NCBI GenBank assembly: GCA_964492185.1
Contig: CAZBJH010000080.1
Coordinates: 1-15,561 of the forward strand
Reading direction: 5' to 3'
DNA length: 15,561 bases
From: JAFGSZ01 sp964492185
Lineage (GTDB): Bacteria > Bacteroidota > Bacteroidia > Bacteroidales > UBA10428
Positions 1 through 5,452 of this stretch are shown here, piece after piece. A program made the translations under genes and the position numbers. The notes under the pieces were generated by a model, which made no database searches, had not been told where the DNA came from, and was given only the letters and a program-made list of their open reading frames with translations. Within the stretch, counting starts at the first letter, position 1. The number at the start of each line of letters is the position of its first letter.

Positions 1-17
1 ATTAAGTGAATTAACAT

Positions 18-52
18 ATTAATTACTAATAACTTAAATAAAACATATTCGT
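18..52 (+). promoter_or_regulatory. Upstream element shared with the GH94 operon (copy A)
   Basis: These 35 bases directly precede the uxaC start codon and match 33 of 35 bases at 5333-5367, in front of the GH94 phosphorylase gene. The first 20 bases (ATTAATTACTAATAACTTAA) are identical; the two differences fall in the A/T-rich second half. Both copies end in ATATTCGT. The resemblance of TATATTCG in the other copy to the Bacteroidota -7 box TAnnTTTG suggests a promoter or operator. In this copy the element abuts the ATG, so if it is a promoter the transcript would be nearly leaderless; an operator role is as likely. The similarity is seen; the function is inferred. Confidence 0.5.
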
Positions 53-1465
53 ATGGAAAAGTTTCTTGATGAAAATTTTATGCTGCAAAATAAAACTGCA
101 GAAAAACTATATCATGACCATGCTAAAAAGATGCCCATTATCGATTACCATTGTCATTTAAATCCGGCAGAAATAGCAAAAGATATAAACTTTAAGAATC
201 TTTCGCGAATATGGCTCTCGGGTGATCATTACAAATGGAGGGCAATGCGTACCAATGGTGTTGATGAACGTTTTTGTACAGGTGATGCCGGAGATTATGA
301 AAAATTTGAAAAATGGGCTGAAACAGTTCCCCATACCGTTCGTAATCCCCTATATCACTGGACCCACCTGGAATTAAAAACTGCTTTCGGTATTGATAAA
401 ATTCTTAATCCCGGTACAGCAAAAGAAATATACGATGAAGCCGGCCAAAAATTACAGCAGCCTGAATATTCAACACGCAACATTCTGAGAAAATACAATG
501 TTGAAGTAGTTTGCACCACTGATGACCCTGTTGATTCCCTAAATTATCATAAGGAAATAAAAGAGAGCGGATTTGAAGTCAAGGTATTGCCGGCCTGGCG
601 GCCCGACAAAGCAACTGCTGTTGATGACCCGGAAATTTATAACGATTATCTGAATAAACTTGGAGATGTTGCCGGTATAGAGATCATAAAATACAGTGAC
701 CTGCTGGCTGCCCTGGAAAAAAGACACAAATACTTTCATAAAAACGGCTGCAGGTTGTCTGACCATGGCCTGGAAACAATTTACGCTGAAGATTTTGAGG
801 AAGGAGAGGTAAAATCGATTTTTAATAAAATACGTGCGGGTAACAGCCTGGATCCTGACGAGGCAGCTAAATTGAAATCTGCCCTTTTATATGAGCTTGG
901 TGTTATGGATCACGCGGCAGGATGGACACAGCAATTCCACCTGGGTGCTTTGCGTAATAACAACACCCGTTTATTTAATGCCCTTGGGCCTGACACCGGG
1001 TTTGATTCTATCGGGGACTTTGATATTGCCCGTCCCTTATCCAGATTTCTCGACAGCCTTGATAAAGATAATAAACTGGCCAAAACCATACTGTATAATC
1101 TGAATCCCCGTGATAATGAATTAATCGCGACTATGGCAGGGAATTTTCAGGACGGTTCGATACCCGGAAAAATGCAATACGGTTCAGGATGGTGGTTCCT
1201 TGATCAGAAGGATGGTATGGAAAGGCAGATGAACGCTTTATCCAACCTGGGATTACTGAGCAGGTTTGTAGGTATGTTAACCGATTCGCGCAGTTTTTTG
1301 TCATACCCGCGTCATGAATATTTCCGCCGGATACTCTGTAACCTTATCGGCACGGATGTAGAGAACGGGGAAATACCAAACGACATGGAATTGCTGGGAC
1401 AAATGGTAGAAAACATTTGTTACAATAACGCCAGGGAATATTTTGGTTTTTTTGAAGTGGAATAA
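53..1465 (+). CDS. uxaC: Glucuronate/galacturonate isomerase (uronate isomerase)
   Basis: UxaC is a cytoplasmic isomerase that converts D-glucuronate to D-fructuronate and D-galacturonate to D-tagaturonate, the first step of saturated hexuronate catabolism. The 470-residue product is full length for the family and collinear with E. coli UxaC from the first residue. It carries the amidohydrolase-type metal motif DYHCHLNP (His33, His35), the blocks GDHYKWRAMRTNGV, NPLYHWTHLEL, HLGALRNNN, LNPRDNE and FGSGWWF-like YGSGWWFLDQKDGMERQM, and the C-terminal MLTDSRSFLSYPRHEYFRRILC. The start at 53 is chosen because the N-terminus aligns with E. coli; no Shine-Dalgarno sequence is visible, as usual in this phylum. 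It converges on the leftward SDR gene, with a hairpin between them. The enzymes that follow it (fructuronate/tagaturonate reductase, mannonate/altronate dehydratase) are not recognised in this window and may lie to the left. Confidence 0.97.
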   Translation: MEKFLDENFMLQNKTAEKLYHDHAKKMPIIDYHCHLNPAEIAKDINFKNLSRIWLSGDHYKWRAMRTNGVDERFCTGDAGDYEKFEKWAETVPHTVRNPLYHWTHLELKTAFGIDKILNPGTAKEIYDEAGQKLQQPEYSTRNILRKYNVEVVCTTDDPVDSLNYHKEIKESGFEVKVLPAWRPDKATAVDDPEIYNDYLNKLGDVAGIEIIKYSDLLAALEKRHKYFHKNGCRLSDHGLETIYAEDFEEGEVKSIFNKIRAGNSLDPDEAAKLKSALLYELGVMDHAAGWTQQFHLGALRNNNTRLFNALGPDTGFDSIGDFDIARPLSRFLDSLDKDNKLAKTILYNLNPRDNELIATMAGNFQDGSIPGKMQYGSGWWFLDQKDGMERQMNALSNLGLLSRFVGMLTDSRSFLSYPRHEYFRRILCNLIGTDVENGEIPNDMELLGQMVENICYNNAREYFGFFEVE

Positions 1466-1497
1466 TAAACACTTATAGAAATATGACAGGACGAAAG

Positions 1498-1520
1498 CCC
1501 GCCCTCCGAAGGAAGGCGGG
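1498..1520. terminator. GC-rich hairpin between convergent genes
   Basis: CCCGCC (1498-1503) pairs with GGCGGG (1515-1520), continued after one C/A mismatch by TCC/GGA around a GAA loop. The hairpin sits between the ends of uxaC (+) and the SDR gene (-). Downstream on the + strand a run of five T begins about 10 bases later; the minus side has only a CTTT. It is a plausible bidirectional terminator, or a REP-like palindrome of the CCTTCGGAGG type; the tails are too weak to be certain. Confidence 0.55.
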
Positions 1521-1532
1521 ATAACAATATTT

Positions 1533-2327
1533 TTATTCTTCCTGGGTTGTCTTGCCAAGAGTAGCCAATATACCACCATCAACATACACAACAATACCTG
1601 TAACAAAATCAGAAGCCCTGGAAGCAAGGAAAATTGCTGTACCCTGCAATTCTTCGGGCTCACCCCAGCGGTTAGCCGGTGTACGTGTCATTATCAGGTC
1701 ATTGAAAGGATGTCCGCCAACCCTTATCGGAGCAGTTTGTTCGGTAGCAAAATATCCGGGACCAATACCATTAGCCTGAATATTATGTTTTGCCCATTCG
1801 GTAGCCATATTTTTGGTAAGCATCTTTAAACCTCCCTTGGCAGCTGCATATGCACCGACACTGTGCCTGCCGACTTCACTCATCATTGAACACATATTAA
1901 TTATCTTACCCGGGGCTCCGCGTTCAATCATACTTTTCACTACTCTTTTAGACATGATAAAAGGCCCTGTTACATCGATCTTAAGCACTTGTTCAAAATC
2001 AGCCACTTCCATATCAAGCAATGGTATCCTTTTAATAATTCCCGCATTATTCACCAGGATATCAACAGGTGCAACCTCTTTTTCAATTTTAGATATGTAT
2101 TCATCAACCTGCTTTTCATCCGTTACATCAAATTCATATGCAGCTACATCAATTCCTTTATCTTTGTATTGCTTCACAGCATTTTCCAGTTTCTCAGGAA
2201 AAATATCGTTGATCACGATCCTGGCGCCTGCATTGGCAAGACCAGTGGCAATAGCCATACCAAGGCCGTGAGTTCCTCCTGTAACAAGAGCGGTTTTACC
2301 TTTCAGGTTAAATAGTTCTAAACTCAT
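1533..2327 (-). CDS. SDR dehydrogenase, KduD / gluconate 5-dehydrogenase (IdnO) type
   Basis: This is a 264-residue classical short-chain dehydrogenase. Visible motifs are the NAD(P)-binding TGGTHGLG (16-23), NNAG (93-96), catalytic Ser147, Tyr160 and Lys164 (YAAAK), and the C-terminal RWGEPEEL and VDGG segments. In detail (IND, CSMMSEVGR, GPGYFATE, RTPANRWG) it looks closer to gluconate 5-dehydrogenase IdnO than to E. coli KduD. It is the last gene of the kduI-kdgK-SDR operon, which argues that it does the KduD step: reduction of 2,5-diketo-3-deoxygluconate (DKII) to 2-keto-3-deoxygluconate. Oxidoreduction of gluconate/5-ketogluconate is the main alternative. Fructuronate reductase is less likely, because the SDR-type mannonate oxidoreductases I know have a different glycine-rich loop. 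The family is certain; the substrate is inferred from context. A 109-bp spacer separates it from kdgK. Confidence 0.88.
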   Translation of the reverse strand: MSLELFNLKGKTALVTGGTHGLGMAIATGLANAGARIVINDIFPEKLENAVKQYKDKGIDVAAYEFDVTDEKQVDEYISKIEKEVAPVDILVNNAGIIKRIPLLDMEVADFEQVLKIDVTGPFIMSKRVVKSMIERGAPGKIINMCSMMSEVGRHSVGAYAAAKGGLKMLTKNMATEWAKHNIQANGIGPGYFATEQTAPIRVGGHPFNDLIMTRTPANRWGEPEELQGTAIFLASRASDFVTGIVVYVDGGILATLGKTTQEE

Positions 2328-2436
2328 AATTTTATGTTTTTTTAAGGTTCGTAATAGTGTTAAATATTCTGTTTAGCCGGAATACCCGTAACCGGAAACG
2401 ATCCCCTCCCGGCAGGAACAATTCCCTGGCCCGCGG

Positions 2437-3471
2437 TCATCTGGATACCCGCCCGGAGGCGTCACCGGTCATCAGTTTTTCCACTTCTTCAACCGATACC
2501 TGGTTGAAGTCCCCATAGATAGTATGCTTCAGGCATGAAGCAGCAACGGCAAAATTCAGGGCCTTCTGGTCATCATAACTATAATTCAACAAACCGTAAA
2601 TCAAACCACCCATAAAAGAATCTCCCCCCCCAACCCTGTCAACAATATGAGTTATCTGATAAGTAGGTGCCTGATAAAGGGTTTTACCGTCAAACAATAC
2701 ACCTGACCATGAATTATGACTGGCGCTAATGGAACCCCTGAGAGTGATGATCACTTTTTTAGCTTTCGGAAAACGTTCCATTAACTGGCGTCCTACCGAT
2801 TCATACGCCGCACCGCTAACTTCGCCAACGGTAACGTCAACTCCTTCAGCCTGAATTCCAAACACTTTTTCCGCATCTTCTTCATTGCCAAGAATAATAT
2901 CACATTGCTTTACTAGGCCCTCCATCACTTCTCCGGCTGTTTTACCATACTTCCACAGTTTTTTTCTGAAGTTAAGATCACATGAAATTGTCAGTCCCAT
3001 ATCACTGGCAACATTCACAGCTTCAAGACACACAGCAGCTGCACCTTCAGATATTGCCGGGGTTATACCTGTCCAGTGAAACCATCCTGCATCTTTAAAC
3101 ACTTCTTTCCAGTTCATCATCCCGGGCTGAATTTCGGCTACCGCACTGTGTGCCCGGTCGTATACCACCTTGCTTCCGCGGCTTACAGCACCACTTTCCA
3201 GGAAGTAGATCCCCACACGGTCACCCCCTGTAATGATATGATCCGTACCAATCCCCTGTTTACGAAGTTCGGCACGACACCATTCTCCAATATCATTATC
3301 CGGTAAACGGGTAACGAAATCCGTAGGAATGCCATAATTGGCCAAAGATGCGGATACATTCGCTTCTCCTCCTCCGAAAGTCGATGTCAGGTGACTGCTT
3401 TGAGAAAAACGTAAAAAACCGGGAGTAGCCAGGCGAAGCATGACCTCACCAAATGTTACTACCTTTTTCAT
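2437..3471 (-). CDS. kdgK: 2-Dehydro-3-deoxygluconokinase (KDG kinase, PfkB family)
   Basis: KdgK phosphorylates 2-keto-3-deoxygluconate to KDPG with ATP in the cytoplasm. The 344-residue protein has PfkB-family landmarks: an N-terminal GEVMLRL strand, the substrate-binding GGGEANVSASLA block (33-44), a CDLNFR segment (164-169), a NEEDAEKVFG segment (196-205), and the C-terminal anion-hole/catalytic motif VDRVGGGDSF (277-286) with Asp284 as the expected base. The motif is GGGD rather than the commoner GAGD. It lies between kduI (43-bp gap) and the SDR gene, all leftward, which fits the KduI-KduD-KdgK order of steps. The codons for Gly281-Gly283 contain an uninterrupted run of eight G on the coding strand (C run at 2624-2631), a potential slippage site. 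The start ATG at 3471 gives the expected MKKVVTFGEVMLR N-terminus. Confidence 0.94.
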   Translation of the reverse strand: MKKVVTFGEVMLRLATPGFLRFSQSSHLTSTFGGGEANVSASLANYGIPTDFVTRLPDNDIGEWCRAELRKQGIGTDHIITGGDRVGIYFLESGAVSRGSKVVYDRAHSAVAEIQPGMMNWKEVFKDAGWFHWTGITPAISEGAAAVCLEAVNVASDMGLTISCDLNFRKKLWKYGKTAGEVMEGLVKQCDIILGNEEDAEKVFGIQAEGVDVTVGEVSGAAYESVGRQLMERFPKAKKVIITLRGSISASHNSWSGVLFDGKTLYQAPTYQITHIVDRVGGGDSFMGGLIYGLLNYSYDDQKALNFAVAASCLKHTIYGDFNQVSVEEVEKLMTGDASGRVSR

Positions 3472-3514
3472 ATGTAGTTATTTTATTGTTATTCAAAGTT
3501 AATACTTGTAATTA

Positions 3515-4357
3515 TTATTTTAATTCGTTCGGCTGCTTGATGTCCATGTCGCCATAATCCAAATTCTCACCTGCCATACCCCATATAAATATGTAATTTG
3601 AAGTTCCGGCAGCAGCATGGATAGACCATGCAGGAGACAATACTGCTTCTTCGTTTTGCATCCAGATATGACGTGTTTCATCGGGCTGACCCATAAAGTG
3701 ACAAATGGCTTGATCTTCGGGTACTTCAAAATAGAAATAAGCTTCCATCCTGCGACCATGAGTATGCGGAGGCATAGTATTCCATACACTTCCTGTTTTT
3801 AATTCTGTCATTCCCATTTGTAACTGACAAGTATCTATCACACTGTTTACCAGTAATTTATTAATCCGCCGGGCATTTGAACTCTCTAAAGAACCCATAT
3901 CAGCCACATCTGCATCATCTAAGGTTATATGTTTACATGGATATTCCTTATGTGCCGGGGCAGAATTTATGTAAAAACGCGCGGGTTTCTTCGGGGCAAC
4001 ACTGCTAAAAACAACATCTTTTGTACCTTTTCCCAAATAAAGAGCTTCTTTGTACTTCAATGTATAGGTAGTGCCATCCGCCTGAATTATACCTTCGCCA
4101 CCGACATTTATAATGCCCATTTCCCTTCGGTATAAAAAGTATTCGGATTTCAAAGGATCTATTGATTCCAACTTCAGTTTCTCATTTACAGGTACTGCAC
4201 CTCCGACAATATATCTGTCATATGAGGAATACGTGAGATTAATACTATCCGGTTCCATTAAATTCGAAACCAAAAATTCTTTCCTTATTCTCTCTGTGTC
4301 ATAATGTTTTGCATCATCAGGATGCGACGCGAATCTTTCTTCATATTTTACCGCCAT
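3515..4357 (-). CDS. kduI: 5-Keto-4-deoxyuronate isomerase (DKI isomerase)
   Basis: KduI isomerises 5-keto-4-deoxyuronate (4-deoxy-L-threo-5-hexosulose uronate, DKI) to 2,5-diketo-3-deoxygluconate. DKI forms spontaneously from the unsaturated uronate released by polysaccharide lyases and unsaturated glucuronyl hydrolases. The 280-residue cupin protein aligns along its length with E. coli KduI. It has YRREMGIINVGGEG (76-89), LYLGKGTKDVVF (107-118), FYINSAPAH (128-136), WNTMPPHTHGRRMEAYFYF (192-210) and WSIHAAAGTSNYIFIWGMAGEN (from 244). Expected metal ligands His198, His200, Glu205 and His247 are all present. It is first in the leftward kduI-kdgK-SDR operon. Upstream there are only A/T-rich leader, a TTTA tandem repeat and an inverted repeat at 4451. 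Its presence is the strongest sign that the locus handles products of lyases (pectin, glycosaminoglycan or similar), not only free uronic acids. Confidence 0.96.
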   Translation of the reverse strand: MAVKYEERFASHPDDAKHYDTERIRKEFLVSNLMEPDSINLTYSSYDRYIVGGAVPVNEKLKLESIDPLKSEYFLYRREMGIINVGGEGIIQADGTTYTLKYKEALYLGKGTKDVVFSSVAPKKPARFYINSAPAHKEYPCKHITLDDADVADMGSLESSNARRINKLLVNSVIDTCQLQMGMTELKTGSVWNTMPPHTHGRRMEAYFYFEVPEDQAICHFMGQPDETRHIWMQNEEAVLSPAWSIHAAAGTSNYIFIWGMAGENLDYGDMDIKQPNELK

Positions 4358-4388
4358 AATTTTATTATTTTATGATTTATTAAAATAC

Positions 4389-4409
4389 TTATTTATTTAT
4401 TTATTTATT
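4389..4409. repeat. TTTA tetranucleotide tandem repeat
   Basis: About five copies of TTTA run through 4389-4409, some 30-50 bases upstream of the kduI start codon, so they probably lie in the kduI leader. Such a tract can change in length by slippage; no effect on expression can be judged from the sequence. Confidence 0.7.
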
Positions 4410-4450
4410 GATTATCCAAAATATGCATAATTTATATTATTAAAACTATC

Positions 4451-4479
4451 GGTTATAAGCCGGTTTGTAAATTATAACC
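4451..4479. promoter_or_regulatory. Inverted repeat GGTTATAA-N13-TTATAACC upstream of kduI
   Basis: Two perfect 8-bp arms, 4451-4458 and 4472-4479, have half-site centres 21 bp apart, about two helical turns. The site lies about 95-120 bp upstream of the kduI ATG. This spacing fits a dimeric repressor binding one DNA face and makes it a candidate operator for the kduI-kdgK-SDR operon. The dyad is seen; the regulatory role is inferred. A chance A/T-rich palindrome cannot be excluded. Confidence 0.4.
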
Positions 4480-4499
4480 TAATAAAGTAAATAATATTT

Positions 4500-4537
4500 A
4501 ATTAGTGTCTGTCCATAATGTCCGATATCCGCGTTGC
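4500..4537 (+). repeat. Dispersed repeat, copy 1 (partial)
   Basis: The segment reads AATTAGTGTCTGTCCATAAT followed by GTCCGATATCCGCGTTGC. It matches the left end of the repeats at 4770 and 12702 with a few substitutions (GATATC for CATTTG). It has no matching right arm and its sequence diverges after CGCGTT. It marks the left edge of the non-coding repeat block that occupies the place of the missing part of the lacI-type gene. Confidence 0.65.
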
Positions 4538-4615
4538 TGCTCGCATTTCAAATCCTCGAATACTCTAGTATACCGCGTTTTAAAATGTTTTTCACAACGT
4601 TAATAATTTTTAAAG

Positions 4616-4732
4616 GTGTTCAAGAGCTCACTTTTAAATGAGTTCTTGAACACATTTAAAAGTGTTCTGGAACTCACTTTTAAATGAGTTCAAGATCTCA
4701 CTTCGTTCAGTTCACGCGCCTTGATCTCGAAC
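4616..4732. repeat. Cluster of three hairpins with a 19-bp direct repeat
   Basis: Hairpin 1 pairs GTGTTCAAGA (4616-4625) with TCTTGAACAC (4644-4653), with an inner CTCA/TGAG stem after one mismatch. Hairpin 2 pairs GAACTCA (4670-4676) with TGAGTTC (4685-4691). Hairpin 3 pairs GTTCAAGATC (4688-4697) with GATCTCGAAC (4723-4732) with one mismatch. The 19-mer CTCACTTTTAAATGAGTTC occurs at 4627-4645 and again at 4673-4691, a 46-bp period. No reading frame is visible. The block looks like an accumulation of small palindromic intergenic repeats. Confidence 0.75.
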
Positions 4733-4769
4733 ATTCTGTACAAACACTACGAGTTTATTGACAAACACT

Positions 4770-4853
4770 AATTAGTGCCTTTCCATAATGTCCCATTTGC
4801 CGCGTTACGCTTGTCCGAAAATTGCTCATTTAAGACAAGTAAACCCGCATCAT
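4770..4853 (+). repeat. Dispersed repeat, copy 2 (right end lost)
   Basis: From AATTAGTGCCTTTCCATAAT through GTCCCATTTGCCGCGTTACG and TTGTCCGAA it follows copy 3 (12702-12819). It stays alignable through CTCATTTAAGACAAGTAAAC as far as GCAT near 4850. The right half of copy 3, with TTCGGAC and GCAAATGG, is absent. Here another short palindrome takes over (CACGCG 4855-4860 with CGCGTG 4871-4876), followed by the broken end of the lacI-type gene. A perfect 12-bp palindrome, CACTAATTAGTG (4766-4777), overlaps its left end. Confidence 0.7.
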
Positions 4854-4902
4854 GCACGCGCGTTACAACTCGCGTGAACATGCTCTTTCCCCGGCCACTA
4901 TT

Positions 4903-5157
4903 TTACGCGAACAATTGTATAAAATAAAAAAAACGATTTATGCATGGCACAATGATCCCTGTATTCCAGCTTTTACCCCCCCGCAGATTAGATGCCATGG
5001 TATTGGAACAATAATTCATCTTCCTGGCCATGTTCTTTACCTTTATCATGGTAACCTCGCTGATCCGGGGATAATCATTCAGTGTCCTTGAAACGGCCGA
5101 ACACGATATATTCAAACGTTTGGCAATATCATGCATGGTTATTCTTGTATAACTCAT
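4903..5157 (-). pseudogene. LacI-family transcriptional regulator, truncated to the DNA-binding domain
   Basis: The 84-residue product begins MSYTRITMHDIAKRLNI and continues with a clear LacI-type helix-turn-helix (DIAKRLNISCSAVSRTLND, about residues 10-28), the second half of the DNA-binding domain (RISEVTMIKVKNMARKMNY) and the hinge/first strand of the core domain (SNLRGGKSWNTGIIVPCINRFF). Family members continue for about 260 more residues of periplasmic-binding-protein-like effector domain. Here a stop comes about eight residues after INR, and no continuation in any frame is seen down to 4500, only repeats. It has therefore lost the sugar-binding and dimerisation core and is probably non-functional. 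A DNA-binding remnant that still occupies operators is possible but unlikely. Its position, divergent from the GH94-kdgA-TRAP operon and beside kduI, suggests it once regulated the uronate genes. Confidence 0.85.
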
Positions 5158-5291
5158 CCGATTATTATCAAATCCAATGCAAACATATCCAAAAATATTA
5201 TATCAAAAAAGCAGTCAACCAGGGCAACATGAAATAAAAAATATTACCAATTCATCAGGATTTTGATATAACAGGAATAATAAAGAGATAG

Positions 5292-5309
5292 TATTTAACA
5301 AGTTAAATA
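5292..5309. promoter_or_regulatory. 18-bp palindrome TATTTAACAAGTTAAATA, candidate operator
   Basis: Two perfect 8-bp arms (TATTTAAC / GTTAAATA) are separated by AA. The site is 24 bases upstream of the shared 35-base element and about 145 bases upstream of the GH94 start codon. Its size and symmetry fit a LacI- or GntR-type dimer site, and it lies between the lacI remnant and the operon that regulator presumably controlled. The dyad is seen; the role is inferred. The low GC content raises the chance of coincidence. Confidence 0.4.
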
Positions 5310-5332
5310 TACATGGCTAAACAAAATAACAA

Positions 5333-5367
5333 ATTAATTACTAATAACTTAATTAAAATATATTCGT
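5333..5367 (+). promoter_or_regulatory. Upstream element shared with uxaC (copy B), probable promoter region
   Basis: This element is 33/35 identical to positions 18-52. TATATTCG (5359-5366) resembles the Bacteroidota -7 box TAnnTTTG with one mismatch, but no TTTG is present at the usual -33 distance. A factor-dependent promoter or an operator is therefore more plausible than a strong constitutive promoter. Transcription starting shortly after it would leave a leader of roughly 80 bases before the GH94 gene. Confidence 0.5.
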
Positions 5368-5452
5368 GTAAAATACAGGAAACTAATTGTGAAAAAAAAT
5401 GATATTCCTTACATTCGTGCCGGAATTTTAAATCCTTAAAAACTAACCAACT

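Larger units (their letters stand above)
5158..5452. promoter_or_regulatory. Intergenic region between lacI remnant and GH94 operon
   Basis: This 295-bp A/T-rich divergent intergenic region has no gene. On the minus strand CAAACATA (5180-5187) is a -7-like box (TATGTTTG) for the lacI remnant, but the nearest TTTG-like partner is at too short a distance (16 bp). On the plus strand it holds the palindrome at 5292 and the shared 35-base element at 5333. About 85 bases of leader follow before the GH94 start codon, without a recognisable Shine-Dalgarno sequence or riboswitch fold. Confidence 0.5.

Noticed and set aside
1813..2315. Long + strand open frames (152 and 108 codons) opposite the SDR gene
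   Set aside because: They mirror the strongly conserved SDR reading frame on the minus strand; composition is that of an antisense shadow.
4616..4732. Repeat cluster considered as a CRISPR array or integron attC site
   Set aside because: Only two 19-bp direct repeats, palindromic, with no array of uniform repeats and unique spacers; no cas or integrase genes and no attC core motifs.
4500..4900. Search for a frameshifted continuation of the LacI effector domain
   Set aside because: Reading the minus strand in all frames gives no LacI core motifs; only repeats and stop codons, so it is a true loss and not a simple frameshift.
4852..5091. Open frame on the + strand opposite the lacI remnant
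   Set aside because: It is the antisense of the clear LacI DNA-binding domain and of repeat sequence; the product has no protein-like pattern or family resemblance.
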